DNA of 64,000 nt from assembly GCA_021773435.1 (NCBI GenBank), contig JAJFKC010000020.1:124001-188000 (forward strand), in the 5' to 3' direction. This document shows, in pieces, positions 42,024-51,733 of the stretch (position 1 is the first letter of the stretch; each line of letters starts with the position of its first letter). The stretch comes from Porticoccaceae bacterium. Its GTDB lineage: Bacteria > Pseudomonadota > Gammaproteobacteria > Pseudomonadales > Porticoccaceae. Position numbers and translations under genes: made by a program. A model generated the notes under the pieces. It had not been told where the DNA came from and ran no database searches. It worked only from the letters and a program-made list of their open reading frames with translations.

Positions 42024-43580
42024 ATGCCCGTTCTGTCCCCACCGCTAAGCTTATTTGTCACACTCGCCGTTGGTTTAGTCATCGGCTTGATAGCAGGTTA
42101 TGCAATTGCCGCCTGGCGGGCCCGTAGTGCTCTGCATGCCGTTGAAAAGCAACACACGAAAACAAGCGGTGAAATCAGCACTATCAATCATCGGCTTGCC
42201 GATCGGGATGCACGCATAGAAACCCTTACCCAGCAAGCCAATACTGAACGAGTAGCGTTAGATCACGAACGTAAAATACTGGCCGATACCCGAGAGCAGG
42301 CAAAAGCTAATCAGGTCAATGTTGAACAATCCTCGCAGCGTATAGAAGAGCTTAAGGCCACATTGGCTAATCGGGAGCGGGATCATGCCGCGCTTGACGA
42401 AAACTACCGCCAACTCTCCACAGACCACACACAACTGAAAACCAGCCTTGAAGAAAAACAACGTCACTTTGATAAACAACTGCAATTGCTTGATGAGAAT
42501 AAAAAGCAATTAAAAACTGAGTTTGAAAATCTCGCCAACCAGATATTTGAAAATAAAGGCAAAGCCTTTACCGAGGCTAACCGCCAGTCTCTCGATGGCG
42601 TACTTAGCCCTTTTAAAAAGCAAATCGACGACTTTAAAAAGCAGGCCCAGGATATCCACCATAAGGACACCCAGCAACAGGCACAGTTGCGATCCGAATT
42701 AGGTCAGCTCAAAGAGCTCAACAAACAAATCACTGAAGAGGCCCACGCCCTCGCTACTGCGCTAAAAGGCGAAAAAAAAATGCAGGGCAACTGGGGCGAA
42801 TTGGTGCTGGAAAATGTGCTTGATCGATCCGGTCTGGTGCTCGGCAAAGACTATAAGAGAGAGGTTTCTTTTAACCTGGAAGAAGGTGGTCGCGCCCGGC
42901 CTGACGCCATCATCTATTTGCCCCAGGGCAAACACCTGGTGATTGACGCCAAAGTCTCCCTTAACGCCTACACCCGTTTTGTTAATAGCGAGGATGAAGC
43001 TGAACGCCAACTGGCCCTTAAAGAGCATGTCGCCGCGTTTGCCAACCGCATCAAGGAACTTTCAGATCGCGATTATTACAAACTCCCCGGCCTGAATTCG
43101 CCGGAAATGGTGTTTATGTTCGTACCCATCGAGTCGGCTTTTGTTGAAGCACTAAAGGCCGATGAAGCCCTCTTGCTTCAGGCGATCGAACAAAATGTAT
43201 TGGTGGCCACACCGACGACCATGCTGACCAGTCTTAATATCGTTCGCCAGCTTTGGCGCTATGAAGATCAGAACAAACACACCGCCGAACTGGCCAAAAA
43301 AGCTGAGGGAGTCTTTAAAAAGCTGAACAGCTTTCTAGCCAGTTTTCTGAACGTTAAAAGCGGTCTGGATAAAGCTCACGAAGCCTATCAGAAAGCCGAA
43401 GGGCAACTGGTCAGCGGTAAAGGCAGTCTGGTCAAACAGGTGGGGCAATTTAGAAATTTGGCCCCGGCCATCCAGGCTGAATTGCCCGACTATTTCACTG
43501 AAAAAGCCGATCTGGAAATTGATTTTGTTAGCGAGGACGATAAGTCTCTATCGCCTCCTGCGGAAACTCCTCCTGACTAA
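42024..43580 (+). CDS. rmuC: DNA recombination protein RmuC
   Basis: Nuclease-fold protein said to limit inversions and recombination at short repeats. A membrane helix is at about 8–30 (LFVTLAVGLVIGLIAGYAIA), a long coiled coil at about 45–230, and the conserved core at 230–430 (KMQGNWGELVLENVLDRSGLVLGKDY; LVIDAKVSLNAYTRFV; DYYKLPGLNSPEMVFMFVPIESAF). I start at ATG 42024, just before the membrane helix; an open frame extends 114 bases upstream without homologue support. Followed by a large hairpin shared with the convergent LLM gene. Confidence 0.93.
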   Translation: MPVLSPPLSLFVTLAVGLVIGLIAGYAIAAWRARSALHAVEKQHTKTSGEISTINHRLADRDARIETLTQQANTERVALDHERKILADTREQAKANQVNVEQSSQRIEELKATLANRERDHAALDENYRQLSTDHTQLKTSLEEKQRHFDKQLQLLDENKKQLKTEFENLANQIFENKGKAFTEANRQSLDGVLSPFKKQIDDFKKQAQDIHHKDTQQQAQLRSELGQLKELNKQITEEAHALATALKGEKKMQGNWGELVLENVLDRSGLVLGKDYKREVSFNLEEGGRARPDAIIYLPQGKHLVIDAKVSLNAYTRFVNSEDEAERQLALKEHVAAFANRIKELSDRDYYKLPGLNSPEMVFMFVPIESAFVEALKADEALLLQAIEQNVLVATPTTMLTSLNIVRQLWRYEDQNKHTAELAKKAEGVFKKLNSFLASFLNVKSGLDKAHEAYQKAEGQLVSGKGSLVKQVGQFRNLAPAIQAELPDYFTEKADLEIDFVSEDDKSLSPPAETPPD

Positions 43581-43628
43581 CCCGAACGGCTTACAACTTA
43601 ATCAACGAAGCGCTACTACCAGGAGCAG

Positions 43629-43674
43629 CGGCATATAAAACACCTTATACCTGGCTAAGGCGTTTTATATGCCG
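43629..43674. terminator. large hairpin between convergent rmuC and LLM genes
   Basis: CGGCATATAAAAC (43629–43641) pairs with GTTTTATATGCCG (43662–43674). After one mismatch the stem goes on with CCTTA/TAAGG, with an eight-base loop. It directly abuts the stop codon of the minus-strand gene. The T-run is inside the stem, so it may work as an unusual bidirectional terminator. Confidence 0.7.
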
Positions 43675-44532
43675 TTACATTAACTGCCCTGCTATTGTTT
43701 CCATCTCCGCCAATATTGCATCCAGCGGTCCCTCCGGTAACCAAAGCACGACGCGATTTGCGCCAGCCTTTTCCAGCGCCTGTATGTCTTCGGCTCTGCG
43801 CCACTGGCCCTGGCCACTAAATACCGTTTTGTCTAGTTCGTTATAATCCCGGCCCGCTTCGTCCGCTGCACGCTTGAGTTTTTCCACGCCTTCACTGAAC
43901 TGGGCGACGCTTTGCACAGCCGGTAACCAACCATCACCCCATTCGGCGATCCGTTGAAAAACTCGCTTATGAGTAAAGCCGCCCAATAAGATGGGCGGGT
44001 GAGGTTTACGGAAAGGTTTTGGATAACATTTTACCGGTGGGAAATCGACAAACTCACCGTGATATTCAGATTCATCTTTAGTCCACAATTCTTTCATGGC
44101 CAGAATGTAATCTTTGGTTTGCCCCCAGCGGCGATCAAAATTACCACCGAGGATTTCGCATTCAGGGCGGTTCCAGCCCGCACCAATGCCCATAATGAAC
44201 CGGCCCCGAGAGGCATCATCAAGGGTCGCTACCAGTTTCGCCATCAACAGAGGATTACGTTCGGGCACCAGAATAATCCCCGTGCCCAGCTTGATGGTGC
44301 TGGTTACCGCCGCTGCACGCATCAACATCATCAACGGGTCGGGCATTTTCCAGAGGTAATCCGGGTCAGGTACACCGCGGGCAACACCGGGATATTTTTC
44401 ATCATAATGTACCGGCAATATGGTGTGATCCGGCACCCAGTAAGAATCAAAACCCAGCTCCTCGGCTCTCTTAGCGACAATTGCAGGGTCGGCAGACATG
44501 TCCGCCAATATCGAAATTAGCCCTATTTCCAT
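43675..44532 (-). CDS. LLM-class oxidoreductase, F420-type (TIGR03619-like)
   Basis: Third luciferase-like protein of the window, of a different subgroup. Marks: AEELGFDSYWVPDHTILP, TSTIKLGTGIILVPERNPLLMAKLVATLD, SRGRFIMGIGAGWNRPECEILGG and PFRKPHPPILLGGF. These are typical of members annotated as F420-dependent; whether this organism makes F420 cannot be told here, and FMN use is possible. I start at the second ATG (MEIGLISIL) because AAGGAG is six bases before it and directly abuts the first. Divergent from the enoyl-CoA hydratase. Confidence 0.88.
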   Translation of the reverse strand: MEIGLISILADMSADPAIVAKRAEELGFDSYWVPDHTILPVHYDEKYPGVARGVPDPDYLWKMPDPLMMLMRAAAVTSTIKLGTGIILVPERNPLLMAKLVATLDDASRGRFIMGIGAGWNRPECEILGGNFDRRWGQTKDYILAMKELWTKDESEYHGEFVDFPPVKCYPKPFRKPHPPILLGGFTHKRVFQRIAEWGDGWLPAVQSVAQFSEGVEKLKRAADEAGRDYNELDKTVFSGQGQWRRAEDIQALEKAGANRVVLWLPEGPLDAILAEMETIAGQLM

Positions 44533-44731
44533 ATTCATCTCCTTAGGGTTTTTAATTATTGATGCTACTTAGTCTAGTTTTCATGGCTAGCTAAATCAAA
44601 CCAATACCCCCGGGTAGTTGGCTTTGACCACCGAAAAAAATATGATGTCGAACTACCGATAACTCACTGGCAGTGATTAGTCATTAAACCAGTCATTTAA
44701 GCCATCATTAGCCCCCGATAAGGAAACCCCC

Positions 44732-45517
44732 ATGAGCAAGCAAGAACTTGAATTCTGCACCACGGAGCTGGACGGACATATCCTCACGGTGACGATTAAC
44801 CGCCCTGAGGTTATGAACTCCCTGCATTCACCCGGCAATGCCGAAATGGAGCAAGTGTTCAACCAGTTTGCCGATGACCCAGAACAGTGGATTGCCATTA
44901 TCACCGGCGCAGGTGATCGCGCCTTTAGCGCCGGTAACGATCTGAAGTATCAGGCTGGCGGCGGCACAATGGTGCCCTCAAAAACCGGCTTTGCTGGGCT
45001 TACTTCCCGCTATGATCTGAACAAACCTGTTATCGCTGCGGTTAACGGCGTCGCCATGGGCGGTGGCTTTGAGATCGCTCTGGCCTGCGACCTGATTATT
45101 GCCTCAGACAATGCCGTGTTTGCGCTACCCGAACCCCGGGTTGGCCTGGCCGCACTGGCGGGTGGCCTGCATCGGCTGCCACGCCAAATTGGCCTCAAGC
45201 AAGCCATGGGCATGATACTAACCGGTCGCCGAGTCGGCCCTGAGGAGGGCGTCCAACTGGGTTTTGTCAACGAAGTGGTGTCCCAGACTGAATTGATGGC
45301 TGCGGCTCGACGCTGGGCAGAGCTTATTCTGGAATGTTCGCCGCTGTCTATTCGTGCGAGCAAGGCAGCGGTCATGAATGGCTTAGATGAAGCCGATTTG
45401 CAGCAAGCTATGGGCCAAAAGCTTGATGCAGTGCGTACGTTATTCAAAAGTGATGATTTTATCGAAGGGCCGAAAGCTTTCGCCGAGAAGCGCAAGCCGG
45501 ACTGGAAAGGTCGTTAG
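44732..45517 (+). CDS. enoyl-CoA hydratase/isomerase family protein
   Basis: Crotonase-fold enzyme, likely adding water to an enoyl-CoA. Marks: ITVTINRPEVMNSL-like LTVTINRPEVMNSLH, GDRAFSAGNDLKYQ (oxyanion hole), NGVAMGGGFEIALACDLIIA with one Glu candidate and FALPEPRVGLAALAGGLHRLPR with the second. 261 aa. AAGGAAA precedes the ATG. It is separate from the main catabolic region but could take the product of its acyl-CoA dehydrogenases. Exact reaction not assignable. Confidence 0.92.
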   Translation: MSKQELEFCTTELDGHILTVTINRPEVMNSLHSPGNAEMEQVFNQFADDPEQWIAIITGAGDRAFSAGNDLKYQAGGGTMVPSKTGFAGLTSRYDLNKPVIAAVNGVAMGGGFEIALACDLIIASDNAVFALPEPRVGLAALAGGLHRLPRQIGLKQAMGMILTGRRVGPEEGVQLGFVNEVVSQTELMAAARRWAELILECSPLSIRASKAAVMNGLDEADLQQAMGQKLDAVRTLFKSDDFIEGPKAFAEKRKPDWKGR

Positions 45518-45687
45518 CGGAAGGTAAAGCTGCCTGTGAGTGCAAGATAAAACACCCGCTAGTTCCAGGTAAAGTGCCCGTTAGCTAGAAGTCGAATATC
45601 CGCTAGCTAAATTGTACGTCTAGCTAGCTTTCAGTCGTCACTAAATGGCACAATAGCGACCCGCGAGGTCTCGCCTCTCGGGTCTCT

Positions 45688-45729
45688 ATTTTCACTAGAC
45701 GATTTTCACTAGACGATTTCCACAAAACG
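45688..45729. repeat. 14-bp intergenic tandem repeat, three copies
   Basis: ATTTTCACTAGACG twice, then ATTTCCACAAAACG. It lies 35 bp upstream of tRNA-Arg. The sequence before it, 45540–45640, holds a looser repeat built on CCGCTAGCT/CCGTTAGCT. Confidence 0.9.
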
Positions 45730-45763
45730 AATTGCACTACCTGTACCTTGAATGAAGTACCAC

Positions 45764-45840
45764 GCCTCCGTAGCTCAGCTGGATAGAGTAACCGGCTTCG
45801 AACCGGTTGGTCGGGAGTTCGAATCTCTCCGGGGGCGCCA
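45764..45840 (+). tRNA. tRNA-Arg (anticodon UCG)
   Basis: 77 nt with encoded CCA. Acceptor GCCTCCG/CGGGGGC (with one T·G pair), D arm GCTCAGCTGGATAGAGT with A20, anticodon stem ACCGG/CCGGT with loop CTTCGAA, T arm GGGAG-TTCGAAT-CTCTC, discriminator G. A20 and G73 are arginine identity marks in bacteria. Followed within ten bases by a tandem repeat. Confidence 0.93.
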
Positions 45841-45848
45841 ATCCTTAT

Positions 45849-45896
45849 ATCATGCCTTGTATCATGCCTTGTATCATGCCTTGTATCGTGGCTTAT
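45849..45896. repeat. 12-bp tandem repeat, four copies, after tRNA-Arg
   Basis: ATCATGCCTTGT three times (45849–45884), then ATCGTGGCTTAT. It starts nine bases after the tRNA CCA end. No spacers or cas genes. Confidence 0.95.
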
Positions 45897-46012
45897 TTCG
45901 CAACTAGCCCGTTTTACCTGCCCTCAAACTTGCTTTCAATACCTGGTCGCAAATCAATGGGCCAATGGCCAATTAATTGCTGTACCTTAATACTGGCGTT
46001 AATACCGGCGTT

Positions 46013-46405
46013 TTAATCTCGCGGCACATTTAAGGTTAGTAAGCCGTTGGAGTATTCAGTCTCGATGTCGGCTTTGTCGAGGATGGTATTCCCCAGGGTA
46101 AAACTGCGTATCAGTTTGCCGTTACGACGTTCTTGCTGGATAAGCCGCCCCTCTGGATTAGAAGCGTCCTCCGGGCTGGTTTTAGCAGTGATGGCTAGCA
46201 CGCCATCGTTCACCGTAATTTCGATGTTGTCTTGACTGATGCCCGGTAGTTCAGCAGTAATTTCGTAGTGATTCTCCAGCTCTTTAATATCAACTCGAGG
46301 GGCGGTAAGAGAGCTTTCCAGAGCCTTCACTTTTGATTGGCGAAGCGTCAGCCGGTTAATGATATTGCTAAAGTCAAAAGGACTTTTTGATGTTTCTAAT
46401 GTCAT
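46013..46405 (-). CDS. second Hsp20-family small heat-shock protein
   Basis: 130 aa; paralogue of the gene at 37420. Shared blocks: PRVDIKELENHYEITAELPGI, RLIQQERRNGKLIRSFTLG and the end GLLTLNVPRD. It ends right after the GLLxLxVP strand and lacks the C-terminal IxI anchor seen in the other copy, so its oligomer may differ. GGAGGTAAT precedes the ATG. A TATAAT-type -10 (about 46475) rather than a clear sigma-32 site is upstream, next to a CATAAAT/ATTTATG inverted repeat. Confidence 0.9.
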   Translation of the reverse strand: MTLETSKSPFDFSNIINRLTLRQSKVKALESSLTAPRVDIKELENHYEITAELPGISQDNIEITVNDGVLAITAKTSPEDASNPEGRLIQQERRNGKLIRSFTLGNTILDKADIETEYSNGLLTLNVPRD

Positions 46406-46534
46406 GGGTATTACCTCCGCATGATTTAATAATAGCGTCCAGGTAGTGGACTACTGTTACCAATTATAACACTGAGGCATAAATTTACATTAATTTATGT
46501 ATGAAAGTTATGCATAGTTGATATGCATCACACT

Positions 46535-47314
46535 TTACAAATTGAGGTGTTTTCCACCATCCACTGCAATAGTTTGTCCGCTAATGTAATGGGCTTTAGC
46601 GATCAAAAAATAAGCTAAATGAGCAATATCTTCAGGTTTTCCCATTCGGTTCAATGGTATTTTATGTAGAATATTTTCCTGATTATTTTTAGAGTTTTGA
46701 GGAATATTATTTTCTGGCCAAAGTATTACGCCCGGTGCGATGCCATTAACTCTGACGTTAGGCGCTAAATCTTTTGCCAAGGCTTTTGTCATCATGATAT
46801 TTCCCGCCTTTGCGATGCAATAAATGCTGTGCTTGCTTAAAGGCTGGAGAGCATGGATGTCGGCAATATTTACAATAACACCTCCTCTGGTGGCTAATTC
46901 CTGGCTGACTGCCTGACACAGGAAAAACGGACCCTGCAAATTATTACCCATTAATTCCAGCCAATTCGCTTCTGTGGCGGTTGGCAGTGGCGTCGGATAA
47001 AAACTGGAGGCATTATTGATCAGGGCATCCAGGCGTCCCCAGTGTTGAATGCTGCGTAAAGCCAATTGTTGTACTGAAGCAGTATCATTCAAGTCGGCGC
47101 TTATGCTCCATGCCGAATCGGCGCGTGTGGCATTTAACTCTTTGCACAGTGTTTCTGCATCTGCGACTGAGTGGTGATAATGAATAACGATTCTGTAATT
47201 GTTCTGGTGAAAATGTCTTGCCAGGCAAGCGCCAATCCGTCGGGCTGAGCCGGTTATCAGGACGACCGGGGGTTCTGCACTGTAATCAGCATTTTGTGCT
47301 TCAGGCTCAGCCAT
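46535..47314 (-). CDS. pteridine-reductase-like short-chain dehydrogenase
   Basis: NADPH-dependent SDR. The coenzyme motif is unusual for SDRs, TGSARRIGACLARHF, which with NNASSFYPTPL is the mark of pteridine reductases (FolM/PTR1 type) that reduce dihydrofolate or dihydrobiopterin. The active-site Tyr-x-x-x-Lys is SIYCIAKAGN, and the end has GKPEDIAHLAYFLIAKAHYISGQTIAVDGG. I start at ATG 47314, which overlaps the cca stop by eight bases; the longer frame would read back through cca. It may be part of folate metabolism. Confidence 0.87.
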   Translation of the reverse strand: MAEPEAQNADYSAEPPVVLITGSARRIGACLARHFHQNNYRIVIHYHHSVADAETLCKELNATRADSAWSISADLNDTASVQQLALRSIQHWGRLDALINNASSFYPTPLPTATEANWLELMGNNLQGPFFLCQAVSQELATRGGVIVNIADIHALQPLSKHSIYCIAKAGNIMMTKALAKDLAPNVRVNGIAPGVILWPENNIPQNSKNNQENILHKIPLNRMGKPEDIAHLAYFLIAKAHYISGQTIAVDGGKHLNL

Positions 47315-48542
47315 GACTTGAATGGTCGGTCTTATGTTGGGCGATAATTTCGAGCCGCCGTTGATCAATCGCGTCACCGATGCCGCTGCCTTTAACGCCC
47401 GCGTCGATAAATTTCTGAGTTGTGATCGTGCCAAGTTTTTTTGCGAGGGAGCTTAACCAGGGTGCAGAAAGATACGCGGTATTTTCAAAATTAAGACGAC
47501 CCCTGGCATCGGCTTCGCAAGCCAGTAAAAACAGACTCAACTGCTCGGGGTTGCGAAATACATCGAGGCCTTTCAGTATTTTCAGTACAGTTTTAGGCCG
47601 GAGCGTATTGATCTTATGGCACATCAAGTGAAACCGGGTCACTCCGATGGCGACCTTGATAAAGCGCTTTGGGACGCGCAATCGCGCAGATACATTTTCT
47701 ACCAGCGGCACGCCATTTTCTTCATGGCCGCTATGGCGAGGCAAAATATGATCGGGGGTCAAACCCTTGCCAAGGTCGTGGACTAACACGGCGTAGCGAA
47801 CCTCGGGACGATCACTTAGCTCTGCGGCTTTATCAAGGGCCATCAAGGTGTGCAAGCCAGTGTCGATTTCTGGGTGATAATCTGCCCGCTGTGGCACACC
47901 AAATAAACAATCTACCTCGGGGAGTAACACTGCTAACGCACCGCATTCTCGAAGTACTTCTATATAGCTGCGGGGTGAACCTTCGGACAAGCCTTTCAAG
48001 GTTTCCTGCCAGACTCGCTCAGCGCTGAGGTGTTCCAGCTCGCCACTGGTAACAATATGCTTCATCATTTGGGCTGTTTCTTCAGCGATCGTAAAGCCGA
48101 GATGCTTAAATCTAGCGGCAAAACGAGCACCCCGTAAAACCCGAAGTGGATCTTCCACAAAGGCATCGGAGACATGACGGAGTACGCGAGCGTTTAAATC
48201 CCCCTGACCGTTGTATGGGTCTATCAGTTCGCCATTATCATCCTGGGCAATGGCATTGATGGTGAAATCCCGCCGCGATAAATCTTCCTCAAGGGTGACA
48301 TCTGAGCTGGTGTGAAAACTAAAGTCGCCATGACCCGGACCCATTTTGCGCTCGGTTCTCGCCAGCGCGTATTCCTCCCCCGATGTTGGATGGATAAACA
48401 CCGGGAAGTCTTTGCCTACTGGGCGATAACCAGCATCCAGCATGTCCTTAGGCGAGCAACCCACCACCACCCAGTCTTGCTCATCAACCGCAATATTGAG
48501 CAGCCTGTCGCGGACAGCGCCACCCACCAGGTATGTTTTCAT
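47307..48542 (-). CDS. cca: CCA-adding tRNA nucleotidyltransferase with HD domain
   Basis: Adds or repairs the 3' CCA of tRNAs. Starts MKTYLVGGAVRDRLL, the class II nucleotidyltransferase head, then RRDFTINAIAQ, DPYNGQGDL and RVLRGARFAARF. The HD domain (about 225–330; LHTLMALDKAAELS, YAVLVHDLGKG) gives E. coli-like phosphohydrolase activity. 411 aa, normal. I start at 48542; an in-frame ATG 27 bases earlier would precede the conserved head. The encoded CCA in both window tRNAs makes its role repair. Downstream overlap with the SDR. Confidence 0.96.
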   Translation of the reverse strand: MKTYLVGGAVRDRLLNIAVDEQDWVVVGCSPKDMLDAGYRPVGKDFPVFIHPTSGEEYALARTERKMGPGHGDFSFHTSSDVTLEEDLSRRDFTINAIAQDDNGELIDPYNGQGDLNARVLRHVSDAFVEDPLRVLRGARFAARFKHLGFTIAEETAQMMKHIVTSGELEHLSAERVWQETLKGLSEGSPRSYIEVLRECGALAVLLPEVDCLFGVPQRADYHPEIDTGLHTLMALDKAAELSDRPEVRYAVLVHDLGKGLTPDHILPRHSGHEENGVPLVENVSARLRVPKRFIKVAIGVTRFHLMCHKINTLRPKTVLKILKGLDVFRNPEQLSLFLLACEADARGRLNFENTAYLSAPWLSSLAKKLGTITTQKFIDAGVKGSGIGDAIDQRRLEIIAQHKTDHSSHG

Positions 48543-48612
48543 AGCTCGCGATGGTGCCATAGGCAACACTTGCCGAAAAGGTGAACAGCTGTGTCTGAAT
48601 GACTATACATTT

Positions 48613-51528
48613 TCAAACAGCGGCGGAGCTAGGGGATGCTAGTTCGGTATCGATAGACGCGGCTTTACGTTTGCGTGTTGAATTCCCCGGTGCTTTAGTT
48701 TTGCCTTTTTTCAGCATGGCTTTAAGAAAGCGACCGGTATGCGAGCGTTTTGATTTAGCCAGGTCTTCTGGGGTTCCGCTGGCAATGATTTGACCGCCAC
48801 CACTGCCACCCTCGGGGCCGAGATCAACGACCCAGTCGGCGGTTTTGATCACGTCGAGATTGTGCTCGATAACCACCACGGTGTTGCCATTATCACGAAA
48901 GCGATGCAATACCGCGAGTAGTTGTTTGATGTCCTGAAAATGTAATCCAGTGGTCGGCTCATCAAGAATATAGAGGGTTTTGCCGGTATCTCTTTTCGAC
49001 AGCTCCTTAGAGAGTTTGACGCGTTGGGCCTCGCCACCCGACAGGGTGGTCGCTGATTGACCCAATTTGATATACGACAGCCCGACGTCCATCAGCGTTT
49101 GTAATTTCGTCGCAATGGTGGGGATAGCATCAAAAAATTCCCGAGCAATTTCGATGGTCATCTCCAGCACTTCGTGAATATTTTTGCCTTTGTAATGAAT
49201 CTCCAGAGTCTCGCGGTTATAGCGGCTGCTGTTGCAGGTATCACAGGTTACGTAGATGTCAGGTAAAAAGTGCATTTCGACCTTCTTCACGCCGTCACCC
49301 TGGCAGGCTTCGCAACGCCCACCCTTGACGTTAAAGCTGAATCGACCCGGTTTATAACCCCGCGAACGTGCTTCCTGAGTACCGGCAAACAGTTCTCGCA
49401 CCGGGGTGAATATGCCGGTGTAGGTGGCAGGGTTGGAGCGGGGTGTACGACCAATGGGACTCTGGTCAATATCGACACATTTGTCGAGGTGTTGCAGGCC
49501 GTCGATGTTTTTGTGAGGTGCAGCTTTTAAAGTGCTGGCTTTGTTCAGCACAGTTGCGGCCAGGGGATACAGGGTTTCGTTGATCAAGGTCGATTTGCCC
49601 GAGCCGGAGACGCCAGTGATGCAAGTGAACAGGCCGATAGGGATGGCTAAATCAACGCTTTGCAAATTATTGCCGCCGGCACCATCGAGCTGCAACATCT
49701 TTTCAGGATTCGCGGGTATGCGCTTGTTGGGCAGGGCGATGGATTTTCGGCCCGCCAGATAATCGCCAGTCAAGGACTTTGGCTCAGCGGTAATATCGTC
49801 AAATTTGCCCTGGGCGATGATTTCGCCACCGTGAACACCGGCCCCGGGGCCGATATCGATAATATAGTCCGCTGCCCGAATGGCTTCTTCATCATGCTCA
49901 ACGACAATCACGGTGTTGCCCAGGTCACGCAGGCGATTCAAGGTGTTGAGTAAGCGTTCGTTGTCGCGCTGGTGCAGGCCAATGGAGGGTTCATCGAGAA
50001 TATACATTACGCCGACAAGACCGGCGCCGATCTGGCTGGCCAGCCGGATTCGCTGAGCTTCACCACCCGACAGCGTTTCTGCACTGCGATCCAGCGTCAA
50101 ATAATTTAGACCGACATCGACAAGGAAAACCAGACGATCACGGATTTCCTTGAGTATTTTATCGGCAATCTCGCCCTTTTGACCGGGTAAGGCAAAGTGC
50201 TGGTAATAATCGCACAGCTTACCAACAGACTGCGCGGTGATGCTGGGCAGAGTGGTTTCATCGACAAATACATGGCGCGCGGCCTTGTTCAAGCGCTGGC
50301 CCTCGCACTCAGGGCAGAGCTGTGTATCGAGATATTTGGCAAGATCTTCGTGCACCGACTGGGATTCGGTGTCACGAAAGCGGCGCTCCATATTGGGAAT
50401 AATGCCTTCAAATCGATGGGTTCGCTTGTAGACGGTGCCGCGATCATTGACGTAGTTAAAGGTGATTTCTTCGCCGTCACTGCCAAACAGAATTTTTTGC
50501 TGGTGCTGTGGCTTGAGCTGTTCGAAAGGGGTATCAATATTAAAGCCATAGTGGTCAGCGAGAGAGGTCAGCATATTGAAATAGAACAAGTTGCGACGAT
50601 CCCAGCCCCGAATAGCGCCTTCAGATAACGTCGCTTCGGGATGCAGGACAATCCGATCCACGTCAAAGAATTGTTTAACGCCCAGGCCGTCGCACCCGGG
50701 ACACGCCCCGGACGGGTTGTTAAAGGAAAACACCCGGGGTTCCAGCTCATTAATGCTGTAATTGCAGACCGGGCAGGCAAAGCGCGCAGAAAACACCAGG
50801 TCGGGTTGATCGTCCTCGACAAAGTTAATCAGTACTAGCCCCTCTGACAGAGCCAGTGCGGTCTCTACGGATTCAGATAGACGTAGCGCCAGATCAGCGC
50901 GTACCTTGATACGATCAACCACGACTTCAATGGTGTGCTTTTTGTTTTTCTCCAGTTTGGGTAACTCATCCAATTCATAGACGCGATCATTGACTCGGCA
51001 GCGAATAAACCCCTGAGCACGCAATTGCTCAAAGATATGTAAATGCTCTCCTTTGCGCTCTCGTATCAGCGGCGCTAACAGCAACAGCCGTGTGTCGTCG
51101 CCTAGAGCAATTATTTGGTCGACCATTTGCGTCACAGTTTGGGCTTCTAGTGGTTCATTGTGATCAGGGCAGCGGGGTTCGCCCACCCGTGCAAAAAGCA
51201 GGCGCAGATAATCATAGATTTCGGTAATCGTGCCCACCGTCGAGCGAGGGTTATGGGATGTGGATTTTTGCTCGATAGAAATCGCCGGCGACAAACCTTC
51301 TATATGGTCAATGTCGGGTTTTTCCATCATCGACAAAAATTGCCTGGCATAGGCCGACAGAGACTCTACATAGCGACGTTGGCCCTCGGCATAAAGGGTA
51401 TCGAATGCTAGCGAAGATTTACCCGAGCCGGATAAGCCGGTGATCACAATAAGCTTGTCGCGCGGCAAGTCCAGGTCAATGTTCTTTAGATTATGCGTAC
51501 GTGCGCCGCGAAGCTGGATGGATTTCAT
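48613..51528 (-). CDS. uvrA: excinuclease ABC subunit A
   Basis: DNA-damage recognition ATPase of nucleotide-excision repair. Two ABC modules: Walker [20 protein letters not shown] and [17 protein letters not shown], signatures LSGGEAQR twice, Walker [19 protein letters not shown] and [15 protein letters not shown]. Zinc modules [14 protein letters not shown]…CPGCDG and CEACQGDG…[10 protein letters not shown]. 971 aa including a basic tail of about 30 residues ([16 protein letters not shown]). No LexA box was seen in the upstream gap, but I could not score it. Confidence 0.99.
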   Translation of the reverse strand: MKSIQLRGARTHNLKNIDLDLPRDKLIVITGLSGSGKSSLAFDTLYAEGQRRYVESLSAYARQFLSMMEKPDIDHIEGLSPAISIEQKSTSHNPRSTVGTITEIYDYLRLLFARVGEPRCPDHNEPLEAQTVTQMVDQIIALGDDTRLLLLAPLIRERKGEHLHIFEQLRAQGFIRCRVNDRVYELDELPKLEKNKKHTIEVVVDRIKVRADLALRLSESVETALALSEGLVLINFVEDDQPDLVFSARFACPVCNYSINELEPRVFSFNNPSGACPGCDGLGVKQFFDVDRIVLHPEATLSEGAIRGWDRRNLFYFNMLTSLADHYGFNIDTPFEQLKPQHQQKILFGSDGEEITFNYVNDRGTVYKRTHRFEGIIPNMERRFRDTESQSVHEDLAKYLDTQLCPECEGQRLNKAARHVFVDETTLPSITAQSVGKLCDYYQHFALPGQKGEIADKILKEIRDRLVFLVDVGLNYLTLDRSAETLSGGEAQRIRLASQIGAGLVGVMYILDEPSIGLHQRDNERLLNTLNRLRDLGNTVIVVEHDEEAIRAADYIIDIGPGAGVHGGEIIAQGKFDDITAEPKSLTGDYLAGRKSIALPNKRIPANPEKMLQLDGAGGNNLQSVDLAIPIGLFTCITGVSGSGKSTLINETLYPLAATVLNKASTLKAAPHKNIDGLQHLDKCVDIDQSPIGRTPRSNPATYTGIFTPVRELFAGTQEARSRGYKPGRFSFNVKGGRCEACQGDGVKKVEMHFLPDIYVTCDTCNSSRYNRETLEIHYKGKNIHEVLEMTIEIAREFFDAIPTIATKLQTLMDVGLSYIKLGQSATTLSGGEAQRVKLSKELSKRDTGKTLYILDEPTTGLHFQDIKQLLAVLHRFRDNGNTVVVIEHNLDVIKTADWVVDLGPEGGSGGGQIIASGTPEDLAKSKRSHTGRFLKAMLKKGKTKAPGNSTRKRKAASIDTELASPSSAAV

Positions 51529-51733
51529 GGGCTGGAACTAGTCTGCGGGCTAACCAGAAATTATAGTTTCTTTGCTGTGGGTACGACAAGCAAAGACATG
51601 CTTTTAAAGACTTAATTCTGACGCTTTTAAAGGGATTAACTAATATGCGTCGCTGGTGCTTAGGTGTTAGTCCAACAAATGATGGCTCGGTGGCGCAGCG
51701 TTAGTGGCTAACAAATACGTTCAACAAACGAGT

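Noticed and set aside
45849-45896. Possible CRISPR-like array after tRNA-Arg
   Set aside because: The units follow each other with no spacers and no cas genes are in the window; it is a simple tandem repeat.
50197-50628. 143-codon open frame opposite uvrA
   Set aside because: Antisense to a highly conserved gene; reflects codon bias only.
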